64,000 nucleotides of DNA from Quercus robur (Eukaryota; Streptophyta; Magnoliopsida; Fagales; Fagaceae), in assembly GCF_932294415.1 (NCBI RefSeq), contig NC_065535.1:82047862-82111861 (forward strand), written 5' to 3'. Both the position numbers and the translations under genes were made by a program. The notes beneath the pieces were generated by a model. That model was not told the origin of the DNA, did not search any database, and saw only the letters and a program-made list of their open reading frames with translations. This document shows, piece by piece, positions 23,678 to 33,426 of the stretch (its first letter is position 1; the number at the start of each line of letters is the position of its first letter).

Positions 23678-23748
23678 GACTTGACTAGTGTGCAAGGGAG
23701 ACACAGAGAAGAAGGCTTGAGTGTGCAAGAAAGACAGCTTGAGTTTAA

Positions 23749-23754
23749 TTTATA
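23749..23754 (-). promoter_or_regulatory. Putative TATA box of the LRR receptor kinase
   Basis: TATAAA on the minus strand, within CCTATAAATTAAAC, ~72 bp upstream of the chosen ATG. It predicts transcription start near 23720-23725. Confidence 0.55.
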
Positions 23755-23810
23755 GGCAACGATTCGATTCCTGTTGGTGGGTGGTGTTCATATCGTGTGG
23801 TAGGGGAATT

Positions 23811-24345
23811 CAATCATATGTGTGAACATAATATAATTTTATTGCCTTAAAAGTCTTGGCCAACCTCAACTTTATGGACAAATTATGGATAATTGGTGTT
23901 ACATGCACATGGTATGCTAAATAACCTATAGAACTGATTGGCAATCTCACATGGAAGTCTATACTCTATAGTTGCCAATGACTCAAAATTCCACTCCCGT
24001 CCCGTCATGTTTGAAAAAAAAAAAAAAAAGAAAAAAAAAAGGGGGGGGGGGGGGGGATTGCACAAGAGACTTTCAGCATGGGGAAAAAAATGACCCAAGT
24101 AATATAATTTTATTGCCTTTATGAGATCCTGCATGTCCCAAAATTGTAGACGTAGAAAACTGGAGAGGGATATCCTCTCATCACGAAAACATCTATGGAT
24201 GACAGCGTGACTCATGTTTTCAGTTTATTTATAAGAACACAGTGTTACATAAACAATGCCTATAAAAAATTATTATGGTTATAACTTGTAAGCTTTTTCT
24301 CGTCGAAGTTGGGCCATCTCACTTGAAATTATATAGGATTTTCGA
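23811..24345. repeat. Receptor-kinase upstream region, copy A
   Basis: Segments of this upstream sequence recur elsewhere in the window. GTGTGAACATAATATAATTT is at 23821, 27715 and 28067. GATTGGCAATCTC is at 23936 and 32298. ACATAAACAATGCC (24247) matches ACATAAACAGTGCC at 32152, and GTTGGGCCATCTC is at 24308 and 32210. It also contains an A-rich run followed by 16 consecutive G (24014-24056). The region appears to be a tandemly duplicated promoter-proximal block of the receptor-kinase locus. Confidence 0.75.
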
Positions 24346-25212
24346 GACGGACCCAGGTGGGGCCCAAGGGGGCTGGCCCCGTAGGTCCATTTTTTTTTTT
24401 TTTAAGTTATTATATGTTTAATTTTTGTAGTTGGGTCCTCCATTTCAAAATCTCAAGTCCCCTTTTCCTTAATAAGCCTAACTAGTCTCATCTCATTCTA
24501 AAAAAAAAAATAGTCTCATCTAAATAGCAACTATCTAATCCAAAAACTTAATAAAAACAATAAAAACATTTACAATTGTGATTGTATTTTAGCAACAAAA
24601 AAAAAAACAAAAACTATTTTACCACTAAAGAACCAAAAAAATCATGTGTTATTATAGAAGTTAAAACTAAATTTGTTTCAACTACAGTAGACTAGTATAA
24701 ATACCAGTTAACTGTAGCAAATTGTTAAAAATAAAATACAATATTTTATTAAGATTATATTTCTTCCTTCAATTAAAAAACTCAAATTCTCTCTTCCTTT
24801 ATTATTTTAATGAGTTTTTTATATTATTTTAGATGAAGTGATAAAAAAAAATAAAAAAAAAACATTTGATATTGGATGTATTGTAAAGCGAGATGGTAAA
24901 ATAGATAAAGTAGTTTTTTGAGGTGCTAAAAGTTAAAATTTTTAGCACCACCATTGTGAATGGTCTAATTTCAATATAAAAAAAAATCCTAGCGAGCCTA
25001 GTGTTAAAAAGAAACATTATTTTGTTCTTGTTTTTGTCTTTGTTGGTAAATGATTACATCTTAATGTATTTAGAAACAACAATTTCAAGTATTTATATTT
25101 TTTTAATACTATATAGATGCTTATTTAGAGTTTTTTTTCCCCCTTTATACTTCGGCCCCCACTAGTTTAGTATACTGGGTCCATCCCTCATTTTTTGTTT
25201 TTCTACTTTTAA
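24346..25212. mobile_element. ~0.87 kb insertion defined by an empty site at 32232-32255
   Basis: Copy C reads CATAGGATTAATGGGTAAAT without interruption. Here TATAGGATT and AATAGGTAAATTTACAAATG are ~0.87 kb apart. The inserted block has weak inverted ends (GACGGACCCAGG left; GGGTCCATCCCTC right, about 25170-25192) and GGCCCC-rich subterminal sequence. It contains AT-rich filler and no coding potential. The class is undetermined. Confidence 0.55.
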
Positions 25213-25255
25213 TAGGTAAATTTACAAATGGTGTCCTTTAAATTTGAACTATAGA

Positions 25256-26871
25256 AAGGGGCGGCCCAACATAATTTGAGGCCTAATGCGAAAAATTTAT
25301 GTGTGACCTTTAATATGTAAATATTAATTAAGCAAAATTATTTAATACTAATCAAATCAAGGTTAATTTGATCACCGTAAAAAAAGGTTAATTTGATACA
25401 TTAAATACATAATAATTTGATGAATAATATCAACTAAATTAATGTTAATTTCATATAGAGAATTAAATATCATAGTTGAACCATAACTTTAATAAAAAGA
25501 AATAAAAATATATTATGATTAAAAAAGAAACTTTATTTTGGATATATGAAAATTCATGGTTAAGTAAAGTTGTAATCTAATTTTTAATTTTCTATCTTGT
25601 TTTTAAGAGAAATAGATAGATATTATTTGGTGTGTGCCTCTGTGGGAGATAGGTTTATAAAAATTAAAGTATCAAACTGTTAGGGGTGATTAATTTATAA
25701 TTGATGATTTAACACATTTTCAACATTGTTTTGCTACATTTTAGGGTTTTAATTGAATTAGGTTTCTATTGGTCTCATACTTTGGGAGTCTTGATAGAAA
25801 TGAAAAGGAAAAACCCTACAAAATATTCACAATATGATATGACAATGACTCTCATTGATGAATTTTATCAATCTAATTAATAAATGTTTAAATTACTTTT
25901 TTGGTAAATTATATGTTTGGTCTCTAACCCTTACGTTGTATTTCAATTTTGTCCTTAACATTTTAATAGTATGTCAAAATGGTCTCTACCGTTAAGTGAT
26001 AAATGAACAATGCTAACATAGCTAACGGCCAAAATTAAAAAATAATTTTTATGCCACTATCATTTTTCCACGTGGACTAGATTAAACTAAATAAAAAACA
26101 ACTTTCACATGGCATGAATCTGGACTCCGACACCCTTGACAATGCAATCATTTAGTTTTTGTTCTTTTCTCTTTTTCTCTTCGTCCTCATCAAATTGATT
26201 AATTACAAGAACAATGTTGTAAATTTTATGCAAATGCAAACCAATGAACCAAACCCAGATCTTGCTATCGAGATGGATCTCAAGAGAGGAGTTCTCTATT
26301 TTTTTCCATTGGATCTCATCTATGTTCTCAGCTGCAAAAAAATCATTCATATGCACAATCATTTTTGAAAAGCTGTTTTCGTCACTAGTAGATCAACGTC
26401 AAGTCGGGTTTTTGCCGCCAGTCTTCACCATCGGGTTGTCATTGCCGTGAGAGCTAAATCAACAGCCTCTTCTATTATTAGGGATTTTATTCCAATTTGA
26501 GCCTCATCGTGAGTTGGACATTTTTATTTTTTTATTTTGAAAGAAAAAGTTTAGGTAATGTTGACATGGCAGGTGGTAGTCTTTTGTGATATTAAACAAA
26601 TATTTTATTTTAGCTGTTAGCTACGTCAGTATTTTTCATCAATCACTTAACAGTAGAGACCATTTTTACATAATACCAAAAGATTAGATACAAAATTGAC
26701 ACATTTGAAAGGTCAGGAATCAAATTGAAAAATAGTGTAAAGATTAGGGACCAAATATGTAGTTTACCCTTACTTTTTTATGATTGGTAACATGCTAATT
26801 TGTAAGCCTAATTAAAATTTGTGATTTCATTAGTATCATTGATAAATAAATAAATAAGTGTACAATCATTA

Positions 26872-26902
<31 letters not shown>

Positions 26903-27017
26903 TAATTTCATAAGATTTTGGGCCTTTAATAATCAAGGAGGGGAAAAACTTTTTCCTTAGAGGATTTTTTTTTTTTTGGGTAGTGGGGCCTTAAGCCTAG
27001 GCCTTGGGCTGGCCCTG
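25256..27017. mobile_element. Non-autonomous hAT-like element, 1.76 kb, 8 bp TSD
   Basis: The left end AAGGGGCGGCCCAA and right end TTGGGCTGGCCCTG are imperfect inverted repeats of hAT type. They are flanked by ACTATAGA (25248-25255) and ACTATAGT (27018-27025). The unoccupied paralogue at about 32287-32310 reads AACTATAGAACTGATTGGCA, matching the join of the two flanks. No transposase was recognised. Nested inside is the element 25903-26769. Confidence 0.8.
25903..26769. mobile_element. Mutator-like MITE nested in the hAT element, 10 bp TSD
   Basis: The ends GGTAAATTATATGTTTGG and CCAAATATGTAGTTTACC are inverted repeats of the 'GGTAAATT...GGTCCCT' kind common in plant MULEs. TTACTTTTTT is directly repeated at 25893-25902 and 26770-26779. 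Small open frames at 26105-26450 show no family resemblance. Confidence 0.75.
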
Positions 27018-27202
27018 ACTATAGTACTCATTGAGCTGGCCTTGAGCCTAGGACATGAGTAGATTTCCAAGTGAGATTGCCAATGAGTACTATAGTCAGG
27101 GCCAGCTCAAGGCCTAGGTTTAAGGCCCCACTACCAAAAAAGAAAAAAAAAAATCCTCTAAGGAAAAAGGGCCCCTCCTTGATTATTAAAGACACAAAAT
27201 CT

Positions 27203-27212
<10 letters not shown>
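26910..27212. repeat. Long inverted repeat at the right end of the hAT element
   Basis: About 125 bp at 26910-27036 (AAAATTTTGGGCC-like through GACTATAGTACTCATTG) is repeated inverted at 27088-27212, with a ~50 bp spacer. TATATA runs abut both outer edges. The right arm is an inverted copy of the hAT right end plus its target flank, so it arose after the insertion. Confidence 0.75.
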
Positions 27213-27233
<21 letters not shown>

Positions 27234-27317
27234 ATCTCACTTGGAAATCTACTCATGTCCTAAAATTCCACCCCGTCAATACTTTCACCCCGTCAATACT
27301 CATGTCCTAGGCTCAAG

Positions 27318-28126
27318 CTCAACTCAATGAGTACTATATTCAGGGCTAGCTCAAGGCCTAGGCTTAAGGCCCCACTACCAAAAAAAAAAAAAAAAAAAAA
27401 AAATCCTCCTAAAGGCCCAAAATCTTATGAAATTATATATATAACGCCCCACCATAGTACTCATTGGCAATCTCACTATTCATGTCCTAAAATTCCACCC
27501 TTGTCAATACTCATGTCCTAAAATTTTGCCCCCATCAATACTTCCACCCCTATCGATACTCGTGTCCTAAAATTCCACCCCCGTCAATACTCATGTCCCC
27601 AAATTCCACTCCCGTCAACACATAAAGGAAAAAAAAAAAAAACTATGTAACTAATTGGCAATCTCACTCTATAGTTGCCAATGTCCCTAAAATTCCACTC
27701 CTGTCAACCATATGTGTGAACATAATATAATTTTATTGCCTTAAAAGTCTTGGGCCCTTTTTCCTTAGAGGAATTTTTTTTTTTTTTGGTAGTGGGGCCT
27801 TAAGCCTAGGCCTTGAGCTGGCCCTGACTATAGTACTCATTGGCAATCTCACTACTCATGTCCTAAAATTCCACCCCTGTCAATACTCATGTCCTAAAAT
27901 TTTGCCCCCATCAATACTTCCACCCCTATCGATACTCATGTCCCCAAATTCCACTCCCGTCAACACATAAAGAAAAAAAAAAAAAAAAAAAACTATGTAA
28001 CTAATTGGCAATCTCACTCTATAGTTGCCAATGTCCCTAAAATTCCACTCCTGTCAATCATATGTGTGAACATAATATAATTTTACTGCCTTAAAAGTCT
28101 TGGCCAACCTCGAATTTATGGACAAA
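27318..28126. repeat. Receptor-kinase upstream region, copy B, internally tandem
   Basis: Two direct copies of a ~370 bp unit (about 27466-27835 and 27837-28126) each contain CTCATTGGCAATCTCAC, CACCCCTATCGATACTC, poly-A, and AACATAATATAATTTTA.TGCC. Between and before them are further fragments of the hAT right end (GGCCTTGAGCTGGCCCTGA, 27810-27828; inverted at 27342-27360). The unit stops abruptly at GGACAAA (28126), where a Helitron end begins. Copy A continues TTATGGATAATTGG. Open frames here are artefacts. Confidence 0.7.
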
Positions 28127-28160
28127 CTAGTCGCAGATCCGCATGATACGCGGAAAAATT
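28127..28160 (-). mobile_element. Helitron 3' terminus (element extends rightwards, other end not located)
   Basis: On the minus strand: TCCGC...GCGGA hairpin, a short spacer, then CTAG (28130-28127) followed by T. The target site is intact in copy A as GGACAAA|TTATGG (about 23877-23889), which fits the A|T rule. The 5' end (TC, to the right) was not identified with confidence. It may lie beyond 31600. Confidence 0.65.
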
Positions 28161-28889
28161 TGATATAAATATGTTTTATCAGATAATTACAGAATTAATA
28201 TATTAGATTGTATATTTTTAAAAGTCAATATGTGTTATTTGAAATTATGTTTTATATTAGAAGTTTTTCTGTGGTGTAACAACTAACAAATTAAATATAT
28301 TTTGTAGTTGGGTACTATATATAGTGAGATATGTATGAAAACACAATGCAATAATTTTTTTATTAAAAATAAATTTACAGTGTGAGAACTATTAGACCAA
28401 GTTCTAACCATATATACTTTGTTTATTACTATATAGATGTATGCGATTCAACACTTATAGGTATATTTTTCTCCAAAACATAGATTCACGTCTCTTTCTT
28501 CCATACAATGGAAACTAAGTGAAAAAGTATATAAAGATAACTACGCAATAGATCATGTTCAATCAATCATATATCATAAAGTGGAAATATAAAATAAAAT
28601 AAAATGCAAAGAGCAAACTTTATTTCATCATATGAATATATGAACAAATTCCGCAATATATAAATCTTCAAATTCATAAACCACATGATTACTTAGATTT
28701 TATAGTAAAATAAGACCAATCCATCCATCATGACATTGCAGTATAGTCTAGATATAATTATATAAAAATCACATTTTGTTGATCATGTTTCATAAACCAA
28801 AAGTGCCATCTATACATCTAATAAAAATCTTTAAAGAGTAACACATGAGAATTCTTAATTTGAATAGCCAATAATAAATAAATAAATAA

Positions 28890-28942
<53 letters not shown>

Positions 28943-30165
28943 TCGATGGTGGTGGAGGGGGGATGGTGGGGTTTGAACCACAAATAGGGGACGCTGTAAA
29001 GAATGTTGCTAGACTATCACTTGAACCCCCAAAAAATTAATCTAAGAGGCTAGACATAAGGATAATAGGAATTCTAAGAAAGAATTAATCAAGTTCCTTA
29101 AGTATCTATACATAAAAAGATTAATAGCATAATGATGCTCTAGAGTAAATTATGTTTTGTCTTAACAATTTGTGTATCATTAAAAAGTATATAAAATTTG
29201 GAAATTATTCTTTTAGTTTTAAACAAAGATTTTCAAACCCAATTTTTTCTACCGTACAATCAAAAACACTAACAAACATATCAAAAAATTAATAAAATTC
29301 AACAAAACTACAATTCAAATAAAAAAGAAAGGGAAAAATAAAACTCACATCAAAGCCAAACTTCTTATCCCGAATATGTAAAACATATCAAACATGATGT
29401 GATCAAGCTAAATATCCAATGCATAATCAAAATTCCAAATTTTTATTAAGGTTTTGAAGTAACACAATAGAAATACGTCATTTTTCCCAAGCAAAAGTGT
29501 TGGTTAAAGTTTTATACATGATGATTGTAATTTTTTTTCTTAATAAATAAAAAAAAAAACCAAAAGTACAAAGGGGAAAAAAGTAGAGAAATTTTTTTAT
29601 AAAAAGAAGAAGTATTGTATTAATATTGTCATAATATAATCTAACATCTAATCCAACGTGTGAAAAATGAATAGATAAATAAATAATTTTAAACACAAAA
29701 ATGAATTTGTTTTCTTAAAAAATCTCCAAGAATACACAAATGAGATAAGGAAAATGAGCCATACAAATTATTAATTCGTAAATGCTTAAAACAATTACTC
29801 AAGTATCTAAGAACATCATATAATAAAGACTTAACAATTTGCTACTAATTTGTTAAACAAAATATTTACAAATAGTGAAAGGAAATTATACAAAGATCAT
29901 TTTCTTCAACTGCACTAAGTATTCTTCATCATATTGTCCAGACTATCCTACTGTTTTCCAAATAAACTAAAACCTGACAACAAAACAAAATATAGACACA
30001 TTATAATATGATTTTTCCCCAAATCAAGTCAACAAAATTAAAAGTATTTATTGTTGTAAGTAAAATGATAAAAAAAAATACTTGCATTAAGGAACTCATG
30101 AATTAGTCAATAATAGAACAATGGGAATACAAGCCTCATAAAAAAAATCCAACAAAAAATGAAAA

Positions 30166-30227
<62 letters not shown>

Positions 30228-30259
30228 GATCTTTTTGTGTGAGAAAAATATACATAAAA
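28161..30259. other. AT-rich transposon interior / intergenic
   Basis: No gene recognised. It contains TA/GA microsatellites at 28888-28940 and 30173-30223 (GA repeat). It is probably part of the Helitron ending at 28127. Confidence 0.4.
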
Positions 30260-31265
30260 TGGGTTTTCTATTCCAAAATTTCGGTTTTTCACAACCTTAT
30301 CTCTTTCTCACTCATACATTGATTATTTATTTAAGTTTTACGATGTTGTATATACCAATGCACATTCTAGATACAATCACCTATCATTTACAACAACAAA
30401 ATTAGCACAATACTAATTGTTCTCCATATTTTTCAATCAAGTTTTAGTTTTCATCATTTTGAGAAGACATCAATTATATTTGTCTAAAACTTTCAAAATT
30501 AAGGCAACAATAGGAAGACCATTGAGGTAAACAAAACGCACAATAAAAAAAGATATATATATATATATATATATTTTCCCCGTTTTCCTTTCCAAAATTT
30601 TCAATGATATTTACTTTTATTATTTTTAATTGACTTAAAATTGTTAATGTAGTTTTATTTGGCCTATCATTGTTGTGGAAATTTTTTATGCTTATTTGTA
30701 GAGCGTCAAAAAATTAAAATATATTAAGTGTAGTAATTTTGTTGTTGTTGTACCCCATGTCTTTCTCAAATTTGTTTGTGATTTTTATTTTGTTCATTCT
30801 TTTTACAATATTAAATATATAAATACATTAGTTTTACAAATTCATCTTTGGTCGTTTTAAATTTACATATTTATCTACTTTAATGTTGACGCTATAACTA
30901 AGTATTGTCTATATATATTCCTCTTAGACAGTTTTAAATTTACATATAATTTTTCCCTTTTATTTTTATTTTTTTATATTTTAGGTCTTTTTATTCTCAT
31001 TCTCTTACTATAAATTTGTCACGGTAGATAAACGAAGAGACACTTAATGCTTAATGTCTTCTCAAAATGGTGAAAACTAAAACTTGATTGAAAAATATGG
31101 CAAACAATTAGTATTGTGCTAAATTTTTTGTTGTAGATGATGGGTGATTGTATCTAAAATGTGTATTGGTATATATAACATTATAAAACTTAAATAAATA
31201 ATTAATTAATGTATGTGTGAGAGAGAGATAAGGCTATGAAAAACTGAAATTTTAGAAGAGGAAAC
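30260..31265. repeat. Inverted repeat with ~215 bp arms
   Basis: 30265-30480 (CCAAAATTTCGGTTTTTCA ... TTTTGAGAAGACAT) is repeated in inverted orientation at about 31050-31262 (ATGTCTTCTCAAAATGG ... AAAACTGAAATTTTAG), with a ~570 bp AT-rich loop. GGTAGATAAACGAAG at 31024 and GGTAGATAAATGAAG at 31274 are direct repeats bracketing the right arm. It may be a foldback element. No coding sequence. Confidence 0.65.
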
Positions 31266-32119
31266 ACTATAATGGTAGATAAATGAAGGGACTATTGAAA
31301 TGTTAATTTTATCCACTAAAAAGATAATGAATTATTCAATTTTAAAAATTACATGAAATTAGAAAGAGGAAAATGAAAAGTTGAAATCAATTTAGGTAGC
31401 TGAATAGTCAAATATTTGTATCTAATGAATAATAATGTTTGCCCATGATTTGTATTTAATTATTTTATATAAAAAAAAAAAATCATAAAGAGAAAAATGA
31501 TTTAAAAAGAAAAAGAAAAAGAGTATAATGTAGCTGATGATGTGACTTAATAGGAGCATAGTAACATTAAATTAAAATTTAAAATAAGTTATTCACATTT
31601 TTTTTAGGGATATGAAAAAAACTAGATATGTATTAAATGTGTGTCAGTTTAGATGAAGAAAGTCAAATCATTTTACAACCTAACAAAAATGCCCTTGAAC
31701 CCAAAATTGAAAAAACGTGTTCTTTATCTCTAAATTTTAATAAAATAAAATTATTGTACCTTGCAAATAATTGTTTAATCCTTCGTTGAACACTTGAACT
31801 TTTCTTCATCTCCCTTTTTTTTTTTTTGGTGTGTGTGAAGTGGGTTTGATAATAGTAAAGTGAAAGAAAGTGAGTTTGATATTGGTAAAGTGAAAGAAGA
31901 TGAAGAGTAAAATGTTGATAAAGTGAAATTAGGTGGGGAAATAAAAAGTGAAATAGAGGGAAATGTGTTAAAGGTATGTTAAAGGAGCATTTTTGTTCTA
32001 TAATTATTGGAAAAACCAAAGTACATGTCTAACATAAACCACAACTGAAAAGTAAAATTTTGCTAATATTCTATGGAGGTGGGATTTGTTATAGATCATA
32101 AATGAACCACAGCTGTTAA
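31266..32119. other. AT-rich intergenic DNA
   Basis: Nothing coding. The GATGTGACTTAATAGGAGCATAG segment near 31539 recurs in variant form at 54068 and 57970, so it belongs to a dispersed repeat family. Confidence 0.4.
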
Positions 32120-32400
32120 CAAAGTCCTTTATAAAAACACACAATGTGTTACATAAACAGTGCCTATAAATTATTACGGTTGTAACTTGTAAGGTTTTTT
32201 CTAGTGGAAGTTGGGCCATCTCTCTTGGAATCATAGGATTAATGGGTAAATTTACAAATGCACCTGAGGAGATGCCCTTTGAAGTAGAACTATAGAACTG
32301 ATTGGCAATCTCGCTTGGAAGTCTATGCTCTGTATGTGCCAATTTCACAAATATAGAGGGATTTCACAAGAGACTTCCAGCATGCAAGAAAAAATGGCCA
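32120..32400. repeat. Receptor-kinase upstream region, copy C (uninterrupted)
   Basis: It contains, contiguously, ACATAAACAGTGCC, GTTGGGCCATCTC, GGTAAATTTACAAATG, GAACTATAGAACTG, TTGGCAATCTC and CACAAGAGACTTCC. In copies A and B these blocks are separated by the 24346-25212 and 25256-27017 insertions. No receptor-kinase coding sequence follows, so if a gene once accompanied this copy it is gone. Confidence 0.75.
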
Positions 32401-32530
32401 CATCATTCTCAGTGGATTGTAGTAAGCCTTGGCTGATAATTTTGAATTATTTTCCAACTGTACTGAATCTTTAGAAGAAACCCATGATTCTAGGACAAAT
32501 TGCTACAGTTTTTTTTAAAATATCTTTCTA

Positions 32531-32891
32531 TGTTAGGAACCTAGTGGTTCATAATGGGATCGGACAGGAATTATAAGAAGATTGATGGAAATTGTAGGAA
32601 AATTAACTTAATTTGAGGTAGTCATTCTCCATAGAGAGAGAAAGAGATTAAGAGAGAAATGCATTAATGTACTAAGAAATTGGTTTATTCTTCAATATGT
32701 AAATGTGATTACAAGTAGATATTTATAGAACCATAAAACTATATTATTGGCCCACATGGCCTTATCCATGGTCCTATTATTTTCCATATGCATTAATAAT
32801 TCCAACATGTGTTAAATGTGATTAACATGCTTGGAATTGTAACTAACTAACTAACTAAATGCAATCAATACTCAAATGTGGGTTCCTAACA
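32531..32891. mobile_element. Short solo LTR (361 bp)
   Basis: Ends are perfectly inverted, TGTTAGGAACC ... GGTTCCTAACA, with canonical TG...CA. Flanks are TTCTA (32526-32530) and TTCTC (32892-32896), a 4/5 target duplication. No internal domain. The size fits a TRIM or small Copia LTR. Confidence 0.8.
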
Positions 32892-33426
32892 TTCTCAAAT
32901 GCCTTCAATGTTTGAGTGATGAAATTTTGGTCATTTACAAATTATCAATGGCAATATCGGTTTCATGACCAGATCAGCTGCGCTCTGCATAAACTACCAG
33001 AGATCGAAAAAAAAGAATAGTATGAACTATGAAGTAATCTTTATATCTCATAGAGAAAAAGAGAGAGCTACAAGCTGTATATACAGCAGTGCATGACCAT
33101 TAGAAGCTTGACAAAAAAAAATTACAAGCTCAATCGAGGTCTTACCTGTTCCTTGGTGACTTACAAAGTATTTGAAACTAAACCATATTACAGCTCTTTT
33201 ACTTTCACAAACATCAGCCTCTGCCTAAACACTGATGTATCACACCAGTGACTGCAAAAACAACACCTGGCTTGACCTACCCTTAAGAAGGGTTATGTTA
33301 TTATCAGATTAAACATGACATTGGACGGTAAAATATAAGCACGTCCCAACATGCCCTGTTCTTGGTGCTCCTACAATATTTACAAACAAGATTTATAGTT
33401 CAACCTATGGCTTAACTTCAGAGTTG

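Noticed and set aside
26105..26450. Small ORFs in both orientations inside the Mutator-like element, possible captured gene
   Set aside because: No recognisable domain, and stops bound them closely. Insufficient to call gene capture.
28990..29035. GTTTGAACC-type motif suggesting another SINE box B
   Set aside because: No partner box A at the right distance and no tail.
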